A stretch of DNA of 64,000 bases from Pseudoips prasinana (taxonomy: Eukaryota > Arthropoda > Insecta > Lepidoptera > Nolidae), in the NCBI GenBank assembly GCA_951640165.1, contig OX621241.1:5032001-5096000 (forward strand), in the 5' to 3' direction. Position 1 is the first letter of the stretch, and every line of letters begins with the position of its first letter. The notes under the pieces are model-generated. The model worked only from the letters and a program-made list of their open reading frames with translations, made no database searches and was not told where the DNA came from. The translations under genes were made by a program, and so were the position numbers. Positions 22,288 through 31,864 of this stretch are shown here, piece by piece.

Positions 22288-22532
22288 GACGGTCACCATA
22301 GCCTAGTTGGTAGTGCTCCTGCCTACGAAGCTGGTGGTCCTGGGTTCGAATCCTGGTAAGTGCAAATATTTGTGTCATGAGCACGAATATTTGTTCCTGA
22401 GTCATGGATGTTTTCTATGTATATATGTATTTATCTATCTATATAAGTATGTATATCGTCGCCTGGTACCCATAGTACAAGCTTTGCTTAGTTTGGGGCT
22501 AGGATGATCTGTGTGATATTGTCCCCAGATAT
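22288..22532 (+). mobile_element. tRNA-headed SINE, family S1
   Basis: Head ATAGCCTAGTTGGTAGTGCT, B box TCCTGGGTTCGAATCCTG, tail CTGTGTGATATTGTCCCCAG. Very similar to 14521-14768. Confidence 0.85.
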
Positions 22533-23180
22533 ATAAAGGCTAAAAACATAGCTGGTTCTAAATGTAGAACAATTGATACGAAAGCTAAAAATCTGTTGGG
22601 GCTGCTTCTGAATGTAGAGCTATTGTACGTCTACACGCAGCAGCTAAAGTTTCCTATCACGCATCTAGGGGGAGATCTTCAAATGATAACACACGCGTAA
22701 AACACCAATTATTTTTTTTTATAATAATAAACTATTTTCACACAACACATTACTATTTAGTACCACTTCACTTTTGTAACTGTTGAAAATGATCCATCAG
22801 ACATTAAGTTATATTTTTTTATTCATCTCATTTTATTCTAACTTCAAAACTTCATGTCCAGCTATTTTAAAAGAATGAATAGAGTTTTCTAGCTTTTACT
22901 CTCAAAAGAGGGTATCATTACAATGCGAAGATTGAAAATCTATTAAGGCTGGTTCTAAATATAGAAATATTGATCTGATATTTAACGCGTAGAATAAGAA
23001 ATGCTTACGTTTGGTTCTACAACATCTTATTTAATCATTGTTTTAGGAAGTGCCCACACAGAGCGACATCCATTTCACCTTCTTGGATAGAATTTCTCAT
23101 AAAAGGCGATTGGAGTGTGAAAGTCTACCAGACGGACAGAATCTAATCTATAATATTAGTATGGATGAATTGTGTTACAG
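22533..23180 (+). other. Intron, nothing recognised
   Basis: AT-rich. A block GCTAAAAACATAGCTGGTTCTA at 22540 is loosely repeated as TATTAAGGCTGGTTCTAAAT at 22950, so an old repeat is probable. A short open frame at 23050-23180 runs into the next exon but in the wrong frame for the oxidase. Confidence 0.45.
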
Positions 23181-23300
23181 AGTGAGGCAGTATCGGAGAT
23201 CCACGCGATGGTGTCGTGCAGCAAGCCGATGCTGACGTGGACGGTGCTGGCGGCCGCGCAGCAGTGCCGGGAGGCTTGCGGGGGACACGGCTTTCTCAAG
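23181..23300 (+). CDS. ACOX3: ACOX exon e: CGGHG motif
   Basis: Acceptor tgtgttacag and donor gtaaca; 40 whole codons. It encodes SEAVSEIHAMVSCSKPMLTW, VLAAAQQCREACGGHGFLK. The REACGGHG block is a hallmark of acyl-CoA oxidases and contributes to the flavin and substrate pocket. The second half is clearly richer in G and C than the flanking introns. Confidence 0.94.
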
Positions 23301-23331
23301 GTAACATCTACATGCCTTATTCATTATTACC

Positions 23332-23660
23332 TTTAGGACCTTTAAATTGATCCTCGGTGCTTTTGCAGCCGGCTTCGATAGTTGCAATTCTCTCGTTTTA
23401 TGAGGCTGTATCGACGTTATATGTCCTATCATTCTGTCTCCCGTGTTTGCTCTAGAGGGAACTGGAACTATTCATTTTCTAACTCCTCCTTGTTTCTTTC
23501 TGATTAAATTCGTTGCGGGATGCAAGGCAGTTGAGCGATTCCCCGGCGACTGAGCCTCACCGCTCAGTGTCATTTTCACTGTTGATGGCCTACAGGAGTT
23601 GCAGTGGTAGATAAAAGGGAGGGACTACCTTAATATTCCGAGATTTTCAATTCACTCTTA
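23332..23660 (+). mobile_element. LINE 3'-end fragment (family E)
   Basis: Contains CTAACTCCTCCTTGTTTCTT, GATTAAATTCGTTGCGGGAT and GAGCCTCACCGCTCAGTGTC. The same 3' end occurs at 28786-28950 (+) and, reverse-complemented, at 42208-42745 inside the BEL LTR, where a terminal RT-domain frame is still attached. Confidence 0.7.
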
Positions 23661-24029
23661 ATTTTCATCGATGAGCATTCTTTAAATCTACGTTTCTTAT
23701 ATTTGTGATAAAAAAATATGCCTTGTAACTGGAAACACTGCAATAGTTACTATCTTTAATTATTTGTTTTTATTGAAAGGTACAAATATGGCATTAGAGA
23801 AATAAATCCTTGTATCATGGAAACACTCTCAGAAAAATTATATTTAGGCAATGCAAATAATAGTCGTATGTGGATAATTAATCTAAAATACCAGGGGGCC
23901 GAGGTGGTAGTGTGACAACTTATTTTACCTTAACCATTTGTACAATCAAAAATTAAACTATTCAATTTCTATGGCTACTGCAATTAATGACAGTCGCTCA
24001 TCAATTGTGGTTGCTAGCTGCAATGGCCC

Positions 24030-24600
24030 AATAAATAAATATCTTGGGACAACTAACTCACTGCCATCTCATCAGAAACCAGGCAGATACTGTACTATGG
24101 CAACCAGACAACTGATAAACATACTTATTGCTTGCTTTATTTGCTTTGTCTATATATCAGTTTAAAAAACAGTTACTGAATAAGTTTGTCTAATTTAAAT
24201 ATTATTACCGTATAAATACCTATTATTAACACTGTATAATACCTAACTCACACTTACTGTATGCTACCTAGACTAAGTTAATGTTGTTGATTACCTATAG
24301 TTTGCCATAGTTGCTTGTTACTAGTTTTACCGTTTCATATGATCTGTTGTAGATAACGATGCTGGTTGTGTGATTAACTAAGTCTTTTCTAAATAATACT
24401 GTATTAGTATTAAGCAAATTACGCAATTGTTTGCTGTCTCAAATAAAATAAAAATAATGTCTTTCTAAATATGTACATATTATAGATGAATGACACCCAG
24501 ACACAGAATATATCATCGTGCTTTTCACACAAAGATTTGCCCTAGGTTGGATCCATCAAACGACCTCTGGCTTCGCAGTCAGGGTCACTAACCATTGACA
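24030..24600 (-). mobile_element. SINE family S3 split by about 330 bp
   Basis: Tail at 24030-24130 (ATCTTGGGACAACTAACTCA, CAGACAACTGATAAACATAC), then 24131-24460 of unrelated AT-rich DNA, then body and head at 24465-24600 (CACCCAGACACAGAATATAT, GACCTCTGGCTTCGCAGTCA). The inserted stretch has no terminal repeats that I can see. Confidence 0.6.
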
Positions 24601-24628
24601 TGATATGATTAACATTTTTTCTTGTCAG

Positions 24629-24863
24629 TGTGCAAACTTAGGGGACATCCGTAGTAACCACGAGGCCACGGTGACGTACGAGGGCGACAACAACGTGCTG
24701 TCGCAGCAGGCCGGCAACTGGCTGCTGCGCCAGCTGCACGCGGCGCGGCGCGGCGCGCCCGTGGACTCGCCGCTGGCCACCGTCAGCTTCCTGGCGCGCT
24801 GGCAGCACTGCCTGGCCGAGAAGTTCCGCTGCACCACCACCGGCGAGCTGAAGAGTAGGCAAT
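24629..24863 (+). CDS. ACOX3: ACOX exon f: catalytic Glu region
   Basis: Acceptor cttgtcag and donor gtgagt. It opens CANLGDIRSNHEATVTYEGD directly after HGFLK of the previous exon. The Glu of YEGDN aligns with the catalytic base known in rat ACOX1. It continues NNVLSQQAGNWLLRQLHAAR and EKFRCTTTGELKS. The exon is strikingly GC-rich (runs such as gcgcggcgcggcgcgccc) in a very AT-rich neighbourhood. It ends one base into a codon completed at 26642. Confidence 0.94.
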
Positions 24864-24962
24864 GTGAGTTGTTAACACGTTTGACGCCACGCGGTCACTG
24901 CACATCTTCAATTTTTCGTCAGTTGTTATGTTTTCTTATTTAGTTAGATATACGCATAAATA

Positions 24963-25210
24963 ATAGTGGCAGTGGGCGGTGTACATAGCTAGTAGAACCG
25001 ACGGCCGTTGGGGCAGAAAGGTTCTCGAGTGACGACCACGAACCGGAAACGCAGCATGGGCAGGCCCCCCACAAGACTTGATGATCGTGTGCGGGTCGCT
25101 GGAAACTGCTGGATACGAATAGCGCAAGACCGGCAATTGTGGATGGATCTTTAGGGGAGGCCTTTGTCCAGCAGTGAACGTCTTTCGGCTGATATGATGA
25201 TGATGATGCA
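24963..25210 (+). mobile_element. RTE-type LINE 3' end
   Basis: Remnant of the C-terminal coding end (TRTDGRWGRKVLE in AACCGACGGCCGTTGGGGCA), then CCAGCAGTGAACGTCTTTCG and a (GATGAT)n tail. A - strand relative is at 33486-33725. The GATGATGATG tail and this peptide are characteristic of RTE-clade LINEs in Lepidoptera. Confidence 0.7.
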
Positions 25211-25333
25211 TAAATAATGTGTTTCGACTAGCACAGGGTATTTTTTTAACCTCTATGATGAATTATTCTGCGCCGCGCAACAATATCCGGCGTGGCCTCC
25301 GCAGACGTAAAATCGAAAATCTGTTCCATGGTA

Positions 25334-25540
25334 TATATCCTGGGATATTATTTACACACTTCCATCTGATCCCAAACTAAGCAGAGCTTGTACTATGGAA
25401 ACTAGATAACTGAGATACTACATATTATACTACATTTCTGTTGTAAATACATTCTTACATAGATAATTATACCCAGACTCAGGACAAACAGACATGTTCA
25501 TGCACACAAATATCTGTCCTGAGGGAGAATTGAAGCTTAG
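25334..25540 (-). mobile_element. SINE family S2
   Basis: Tail CCTGGGATATTATTTACAC, body CCAGACTCAGGACAAACAGA, head TATCTGTCCTGAGGGAGAAT with a decayed B box at the right. Confidence 0.7.
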
Positions 25541-25854
25541 CGTCGTCCTCTCCTTTATGAATGTAACATAGACCTCCAATGTCATGACAGTCCAACAAAA
25601 ACTTATTTTTATTTTTTTATTTATTGTGTTAAGTCTGAACTCGTAGAACAAAAGTTGTTGCTTATGGTGATAGCAATCTAGTCCTGCGAGGTTGTTGGTG
25701 TTTTACAAATAACCTTGTATATTAAAATGTATGCATGAATGGATAAAAATTAAATATAAAATGGTCATGCCAACACCATGCTTTTGTCATAAAACATTTT
25801 GTCTGGCTCTACTATTCTGTGGTATCAAATGAGAACTGCTGAGTTATTTCCGAT

Positions 25855-26101
25855 CAGGGGGGCTACCGGCTAAGTCGCCGAACACCGGGATAATGAACGG
25901 CGTTCAAATAAATAAAGGTTTAAAATTACTTAATCAATCGTTAAATCGGCTTCCATCAGTACATGTACGTCATAAATGGTCCGGAATCGATTTTCAACGT
26001 TGAAGCCGATATAACGATTGACTAAGTCATTTTTAATCTTTATTTATTTGAACGCCGATCACTATCCCGACGTTCGGCGACTTAGCCGGTAGCCTTCCTG
26101 G
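25855..26101. mobile_element. Fold-back MITE family F, copy 3
   Basis: Ends CAGGGGGGCTACCGGCTAAG and CTTAGCCGGTAGCCTTCCTG. Inner arms CCGGGATAATGAACGGCGTT and CGCCGATCACTATCCCGACG. This defines a second subfamily, with copies at 31433 and 31677, that differs from the CATCGATTTC type in the outer arm. Confidence 0.85.
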
Positions 26102-26313
26102 TATGACATAACAACATTCCAGAAAATAGCCAGTTCCTTTCTCAAATTCCGGCGCCCCTCTGGTGTTGCTAGTGTACATGGGCAGCAGTAATTCCTTGCC
26201 ATCAGGAGAACTAAGACTCACTTGCTCATTTGATTTTATTTATGTATTCATGAAAACCAAAACTTAATCGGTATCAGAAAAGTAGCTAATTAGGGTCACC
26301 ATGAACGGATATC

Positions 26314-26541
26314 CAGGGGCCCTACCGGCTAAGAAGCCGAACATCGATTTCTCAAATGGCGTTCAAATAAATAAAGGTTAAAATGACTTAATCAATCGTT
26401 AAATCGGCTTCCATGGCCACATGTGACGTCATAAATGGGCCGGAATCGATTGTCAACGTTGAAGCCGATTTAACGATTGATTAAGTCATTCTTACCCATT
26501 TAAGAAATCGATGATCGGTGACTTAGCCGGTAGAGGCCCTG
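26314..26541. mobile_element. Fold-back MITE family F, copy 4
   Basis: Ends CAGGGGCCCTACCGGCTAAG and CTTAGCCGGTAGAGGCCCTG, 213 bp downstream of copy 3 and in the same ACOX intron. The right arm has lost about 20 bp (from the AACCTTTATTTATTTGAACG block). The intact CAGGGGC...GCCCTG termini suggest that the inverted repeat begins with CAGGG. Confidence 0.85.
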
Positions 26542-26641
26542 GTCCGAGTATTTAAGTTCACGGCATTGGTGCCTGGTTAAGTGATGCTTCTATTTTTGTA
26601 CCAGGTAGAATTAACTTCTCAACCTTTTCATTTCCTTCCAG

Positions 26642-26940
26642 TTATAATAACCGCGTATAGATGGCTGATATGTTGGCTCCTAAAACAGACGGAAGAGAAA
26701 TACGAGTCGGAGATAGCCAAGGGGCTCACAAAGTTCGAAGCGAGAGCAAAGTCCCAGGTGTACAAATGGAAGGAGTTAACGAGAGTGTACGCGGAGTACT
26801 TGGCCATCATCTTCGGGTTAGAAAGCTTGGATAAGAAGGAAGAGAGCTTAAAGCCAGTCTTGGAGAAGCTGTTCAGTCTGTATGGACTGTGGTCGTTGGA
26901 TCAACATCTAGTGGAACTGTATCAAGGTGGATATTCACAG
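26642..26940 (+). CDS. ACOX3: ACOX exon g: C-terminal helical domain
   Basis: Acceptor ttccttccag and donor gtattt; the longest exon in view. It encodes IITAYRWLICWLLKQTEEKY, KFEARAKSQVYKWKELTRVY and SLYGLWSLDQHLVELYQGGY. The YxWLxCWLL and FEAR-x-xxQV segments resemble the ACOX3 C-terminal domain, which is why I prefer ACOX3 to ACOX1. An in-frame ATG lies in the intron at 26584, but the splice site and the homology both place the exon start at 26642. Confidence 0.92.
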
Positions 26941-28157
26941 GTATTTATTGACGTTTTTAATAACATTACTTTAGAATAGAATACAAATAAATAAATAATA
27001 CAATCATGTACAATGGCGGTCTTATCGTAATTTAGTGATTTCTTCCAGAATAACTTTGGATGGATAGGTATTCTAATAAGTATAAATACTAGGTGTGCAA
27101 CGAATTAATTAGTAGCATAAAAACATGTAAAATGTAAGTATTTGTTGGTAGTGGCAGAATAACAGCTTTTTATTTAATGCATAGCCAAGTACATATGGTA
27201 ATTATACCTGTAACAAAATATATTTTTGTGTGTGGGTGTGGGTATCGCTGTCTGTTTATTTCGGCTAATCTCTGATACGGAGGGACCAATTTCGACAGAA
27301 CTTTCTTGGAAGATAGCTGATGAAATATGGAGTTGTACGGTGTGTTAACCGTTCATTGAATGTCAGTGCAATTAAATGTATGTAGAGTGTCAGTGAATGT
27401 TCCACGGGATGAATCATAATGAAAATGCAAGTCGTCCGAATCAAACCACGTCTTTATGAACACTAAATATGAGAAATGTATAAAAATGTTCTGCTACATG
27501 TCATTGCACTAAGTACCAAATGTAGGTTGCGATCAAAGTGCAACAACGCGGGCCTTTTCTAACATAATTTGCTAAATATACATTAAAATCCTGTACGTGC
27601 ACCGTACAGGAGTAATATAGTACCTTTCATCCAGAAGAATAACATGTACGCGGATAGGAAAATCAGTTTTAGTCGGCCTGATAATTAACGACGGTGAAGC
27701 CGTGGTCTAAAGCAAGTTAATATTAAAATGTAGGTAGCCATAAAAAAAAATTTTGTTCTTTAATTCAAACAGAAGTTGGCTTACGCGTACAAATTATGGT
27801 GTTTCCAATGTACTTATAAAAAAAATTTAACTAAATATAATTAGCAACATTTTTTTAATTATCTTTATATATAAAAATCAATGCCAATTTTCATTGTAAT
27901 GTTATAACTCAACAACGTCTTTACCGATTTGGCTAATTTTGGTCTTGAATTATTCGTGGAAGTCCAGGGAAGGTTTGTACGTAGAGAAAATAAAAAAAAA
28001 GTCTTGAAAAAGTGTAAAATCAACATCTTTTATTAATTTAAAATATTTTTTTTTATTACTATGCCTTATACGAAGCGAAGCACGTACCGGGCCGCTAGTC
28101 TACTATAATATATCCTCCACTGTTATAATATTGATTATTATAAATGTGTTGTTCCAG

Positions 28158-28298
28158 GGTGACTCATTAGCAAAATTATTAAGAGAAGCCATTCTAGAGT
28201 TATGTGAGGAGTTGAAGGGAGAGATTGTGAGCGTGGTGGATGCGCTGGCGCCCACGGACTTCGTGCTGCACTCCGTGCTGGGCCACAGCGACGGCAAC
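28158..28298 (+). CDS. ACOX3: ACOX exon h
   Basis: Acceptor ttgttccag and donor gtgagt; 47 whole codons. It encodes GDSLAKLLREAILELCEELK then GEIVSVVDALAPTDFVLHSV and LGHSDGN. The DALAPxDFVL...LG..DGN block is the conserved near-terminal segment of acyl-CoA oxidases and leads straight into LYQNL of the last exon. Confidence 0.94.
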
Positions 28299-28354
28299 GT
28301 GAGTAGCACTGCCCGGGCTCATACTACACAACACGATTTGAGCTTGCTTTAGAT

Positions 28355-28790
28355 TAAAGTCAAAGTCAACAATTCTTTATTCCGTAAAAATTTTACATTT
28401 ACGTGGAATCGTCATATTTTTTTACCCTACCGTGCAGTGCGTGACGTGGCAGCTACTGAGAAACAATGCAGAAAACTCAGTAGGAATCCTTTTTTAAAAT
28501 AAAATATACTTAAGATTAATTACAATAATGTGTGTTGACTCCGAACAACTCAATCCCAAGCACTTTTATCACTTAAATAATCTGATATTTTGTAATATGC
28601 CCTGCTACACAATTTGGCTTTAATAATTCTTTTAAACTTATTCGTAGACAATTCTCTAATATCATTGGGAAGTTTGTTAAAGAATCTTATACATTGCCCC
28701 ATAAAAGAGTTATATGTGAGACGGGTAGTATGCAATATGAGATTATCCTTATATCTAGTATTTACATTATGTGTGTCGCATTTTCTAACT
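28355..28790 (-). pseudogene. LINE 3' end, RT C-terminal fragment
   Basis: AAAGTCAAAGTCAAC tail at 28355-28370 marks the 3' end. On the - strand, codons from 28785 to 28550 read NVNTRYKDNLILHTTRLTYN and FFNKLPNDIRELSTNKFKRI, the familiar C-terminal end of CR1/Jockey-type ORF2, ending in a stop at 28550. The 5' side is cut at about 28786 by a family E LINE tail. Confidence 0.7.
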
Positions 28791-28950
28791 CCTCCTTGTT
28801 TCTTTCTGATTAAATTTGTTGCGGGATCCAAGACAGTTGTCGCGATTCCCCGGGACATGCCTGAGCCTCACCGCTCAGTGTCATTTCATTGTGTGCCTCT
28901 GTTGATCCTGGCTTAGAAGGGACTATTCCCGACTGTAAAAAAATGTACAT
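28786..28950 (+). mobile_element. LINE 3'-end fragment (family E), second copy
   Basis: TTCTAACTCCTCCTTGTTTC, GTTGCGGGATCCAAGACAGT, GAGCCTCACCGCTCAGTGTC, ending near a poly(A) at 28938. Opposite orientation to the LINE fragment that it abuts at 28786. Confidence 0.65.
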
Positions 28951-28962
28951 AATGTTGATTTA

Positions 28963-29195
28963 GCGGTAGCGTGTCCAACCGCAGATAATGAGGTACTGGG
29001 TTCAAATCCCGCGTCGGGCTAAAAAATGCGATTTTGGGAATTTTCTGTTCAGAAAATTTCTCAAATTCAGAAGTCTGGCAACTGGCGATATCACACCCGC
29101 GTGCCTCGGAGAGCACGTAAAGACGTCGATTCTGTACTTGATCTCTTCTGGTCGTGTCGCTAGTTGTCCCGTTGATAATAATCGGATCCCATGCA
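28963..29195 (+). mobile_element. tRNA-headed SINE, family S4
   Basis: Head TTAGCGGTAGCGTGTCCAAC and CTGGGTTCAAATCCCGCGTC (A- and B-box-like), body GTGCCTCGGAGAGCACGTAA, then GTCGTGTCGCTAGTTGTCCC. Fuller copy at 36130-36425. Confidence 0.7.
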
Positions 29196-29389
29196 GATGG
29201 CTACTTTTCATTAAAACTGATATTATTATTAATCCCGTTTGTTCGGTCGAAAGTATAACTGCGGACCTGCTGAGTATACTATGGTCTTCCATGACCCTTG
29301 GTTAGCATTCTTAACGATGAAAGCACTCAGTACAATTAGCTTCACTCCTAGCTTATTTTTCGGCGCTAATAAAAACGAAAGAGCGTTCA

Positions 29390-29555
29390 TAGTTAGATGC
29401 TCTCACGTGTCTGTAAGGGATCGGCGAGATTAAGCAACCAAGTTTGCGGTTAGTTCATAGATAGGTGACTACCAGGGTTGCTTAATTTCTGAGCGTCTCC
29501 GTACTTCGGAGAGCACGTTGGTTGTCGGTCCCGGTAGTAGTCATTAGACAACAGT
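29390..29555 (+). mobile_element. 5S-rRNA-like SINE
   Basis: Contains GGCGAGATTAAGCAACCAAG, GCGGTTAGTTCATAGATAGG and GTGACTACCAGGGTTGCTTA, resembling the internal promoter region of 5S rRNA (A box, intermediate element, C box), followed by ACTTCGGAGAGCACGTTGG. It is too divergent to be a working 5S gene. I interpret it as a SINE3-type, 5S-derived element. Confidence 0.6.
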
Positions 29556-29587
29556 CCAGCCATGTTAGAGGCCTACTAGTTTTTTTT

Positions 29588-29826
29588 AGGGACAATGTCC
29601 CACAGATCATCCTAGCCCCAAACTAAGCAAAGCTTGTACTATGGGTACCAGGCGACGATATACATACTTATATAGACAGATAAATACTTAAATACATAGA
29701 AAACATCCATGACTCAGAAACAAATATTCGTGCTTATCACACAAATATTTGCACCTACCGGGATTCGAACCCAGGACCACCAGCTTCGAAGGCAGGAGCA
29801 CTACCAACTAGGCTACGGTGACCGTC
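29588..29826 (-). mobile_element. tRNA-headed SINE, family S1
   Basis: Reverse orientation: tail GGGACAATGTCCCACAGATC at the left; head with GGATTCGAACCCAGGACCAC and CTACCAACTAGGCTACGGTG at the right. Lies 124 bp before the last ACOX exon. Confidence 0.85.
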
Positions 29827-29949
29827 AAACCGGTGACCGTCAGTTACTTTGGCGTTATTTGGTAACCACTTCACATACGATAAGTAAGTAAGCCTCTTTA
29901 TCAATTATATGTAGTCCACCAGAATCAGTCCGATTGTTTTCTGCTCCAG

Positions 29950-30048
29950 CTGTACCAGAACCTACAAAAGGCATTCTTCGGCGAGCCCGCCGCCTTCGAG
30001 CGCGCGCCGTGGTGGCGCGACGTGCTGCCCGCGCGCGCCAAGCTGTAG
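29950..30048 (+). CDS. ACOX3: ACOX last exon with PTS1 and stop
   Basis: Acceptor tgctccag. It encodes LYQNLQKAFFGEPAAFERAP then WWRDVLPARAKL and the TAG stop at 30046-30048. The last three residues, AKL, fit the PTS1 consensus [SAC]-[KRH]-L and predict import into peroxisomes. The exon is GC-rich. I see no clear AATAAA in the next few hundred bases, so the 3' UTR end is not assigned. Confidence 0.93.
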   Translation: MYQNLQKAFFGEPAAFERAPWWRDVLPARAKL

Positions 30049-31432
30049 GGGGCCCCATAGCACGCGGGGCCCACGGGGGGCCCCTACACCTGACACGAGA
30101 ACGAAAAACGCTATCAAAATCATTGACACTCATTTACGGGTAACATTAATAGTGGACTTACTTGGGGCTTTTTACTATGATACTTAATTATTAAGTAAGC
30201 TGATGAATGCGTTACGAAAAGTGTGATCGGGCTAGGCGAACGGAAATTGGGAGAGACATAAGTTAGTGAAGATAGAAAGAAAAAAAGGTGCGGGAACACA
30301 TCTTCTTTCTCTACTTCCTCGCACAACCAATGATGTTACTTAGATATTCTTCAGTTGTGCGGTCTTAAAAATTCATCCATAAACAGTTGGGCTGAGTCTG
30401 GGTATACTTTATGACCGTTAATTATATATTTGGAAACTTAGACACATTGTTTCCAAATACGTAATTAATGGAGTCAAAGTGTACCCAGACACAGCACAAC
30501 TGTTTGTGGGCCCCACAAATAGTAGTTCTATGCGGGAATCGAATATAAATGAAAAAATATGTGGGGAAAAAATAACGATCCACTGATGCATTTTGTAGGG
30601 AAGCAAAAAATTTTTTTTAAATATTTGTGCCCCGCGGTTTTACGAAAGTAGCATTGCCTCAAGTGAACTACATTTTATTCAGTTGAATTTGGTCCACTAT
30701 TGATGTTACACCTTGTATAATTTCCTAAAATTTATATAGTATTAGTATATTAATAATATTTGGATTATGAACTTATCCTTTTAGCATTTAATTTAATGGA
30801 GATCTTTAAATCGTTAATGAATTACAATCAAAATGTCATGTACACATTAGAATAGTAATATTATATAGAGATTAAGAATTTCAATTGAATTATGTAAATA
30901 ATGAGATGAATACATATGAGAGAGAAAGAAAAGCTATCTTAAAAATCTATTTTTTCTTAACCTTTTAATTTTCATGTAAAATTGTTCTATTGAAATCAAG
31001 AATTCAAAATTGTATCGTATTGTTATGGAATTAGAACGTATTATCGATTCCCACCGACCATAACTCGAATTATACCTACGTTAGTATTTCTGGGTACCCT
31101 CATATGGTGAGATTATTGAATACTATTCGGAATGGAAAGAATTTGAGCGGGACAAATGTGTTATTATTCGATGCATTTATTTTGCGTTTATCGTACAAAT
31201 GTTGACATACCATAGATCATCAACTAACTTACTATTACTATAAAAATAGATAGTTGAAATCGGATATTCGTTAAAAATATCCTGCTGTGGATATCTGTAA
31301 TTGTTACAACACAAGGAATGTATATTTAAATAACTTACTATCATTAATATCTCAGTGTATGTAAGGTTGATATTCCTTAAAAGATAAAATATATAAAAGA
31401 AAGACATCTTGTATTTCAGATGAAGAAGTCAC
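30049..31432. other. ACOX 3' flank and intergenic DNA
   Basis: The 3' UTR starts with a GC-rich stretch (30049-30090) and turns AT-rich. A SINE-like remnant is visible at 30405-30545 (ACCCAGACACAGCACAACTG, GCGGGAATCGAA). No other gene and no clear polyadenylation signal. Confidence 0.5.
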
Positions 31433-31678
31433 CAGGAGGGATACCGGGTAAGTCGCCGGACATCGGGATAGTGATCGACGTTCAATTAAATGAAGGTTAA
31501 AAATGACTTAATCAATCGCTACATCGGCTTCGACGTTGAAAATCGATTCCCGACCATTTATGACGTCACATGTGCTCATGGAAGCCGGTTTAACGATTGA
31601 TTAAGTCATTTTTAACCTTTATTTATTTGAACGCCGGTCACTATCCCGATGATCGGCGACTTAGCCAGTAGCCCCTCA
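31433..31678. mobile_element. Fold-back MITE family F, copy 5
   Basis: Ends CAGGAGGGATACCGGGTAAG and CTTAGCCAGTAGCCCCTC. Inner arms carry GGGATAGTGATCGACGTTC and CCGGTCACTATCCCGATGAT (subfamily of copy 3). The centre is inverted relative to copies 2, 3 and 7: TCGACGTTGAAAATCGATTC precedes GTGCTCATGGAAGCC. Confidence 0.85.
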
Positions 31679-31864
31679 GGGGGGCTATCGCCTAAGTCCG
31701 CAATCATCGTGATCGGCTTTCAAATAGATGAAGGTTAAATATGACTAAATCATTCGTTCAATCGGCTTCCATGAGCACATGTGACGTCATAAAAGGTCCG
31801 GAATCGATTTAAACGTTGAAGCCGATTGAACGAATTTTATCGGTGACTTAGACGGGAGCCCCCT
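31677..31864. mobile_element. Fold-back MITE family F, copy 6, abutting copy 5
   Basis: Starts CAGGGGGGCTATCGCCTAAG immediately at the end of copy 5 and ends TAGACGGGAGCCCCCTA. The right arm is deleted: GCCGATTGAACGAATTTTAT leads straight to CGGTGACTTAG. The two copies share the CCCCTCAGGGGGG junction. Confidence 0.8.

Larger units (their letters stand above)
596..30048 (+). other. ACOX3: Peroxisomal acyl-CoA oxidase gene (ACOX3-like), 3' nine exons
   Basis: Span of the only host gene found. Acyl-CoA oxidases carry out the first, FAD-dependent, H2O2-producing step of peroxisomal beta-oxidation, turning acyl-CoA into trans-2-enoyl-CoA. Nine exons with GT-AG borders at 596-770, 18482-18624, 19955-20088, 21809-21931, 23181-23300, 24629-24863, 26642-26940, 28158-28298 and 29950-30048 join in one frame: 488 residues and a TAG stop. 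Seen in order: the middle domain ending GVNGIDNG, the FAD-contacting RKQFG motif (residues 132-136 of this partial protein), REACGGHGFLK, TYEGDN with the Glu expected to be the catalytic base (about residue 249), the helical ACOX C-terminal domain, and a final AKL (PTS1). The YRWLICWLL and FEARAKSQVY segments suggest ACOX3 rather than ACOX1. The family is about 660-700 residues, so roughly 200 N-terminal residues lie upstream. Introns are 17,711, 1,330, 1,720, 1,249, 1,328, 1,778, 1,217 and 1,651 bp. Confidence 0.93.

Noticed and set aside
23050..23235. Extra ACOX exon starting before 23181
   Set aside because: Its frame differs from the oxidase frame, and the acceptor at 23180 joins exactly to the preceding exon.
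26581..26641. Alternative start of the 26642 exon at the upstream ATG
   Set aside because: A good acceptor lies at 26641, and the upstream codons do not fit the oxidase family.
29390..29555. Functional 5S rRNA gene
   Set aside because: Only the internal promoter-like part is similar; the ends do not pair and the flanks are SINE-like.
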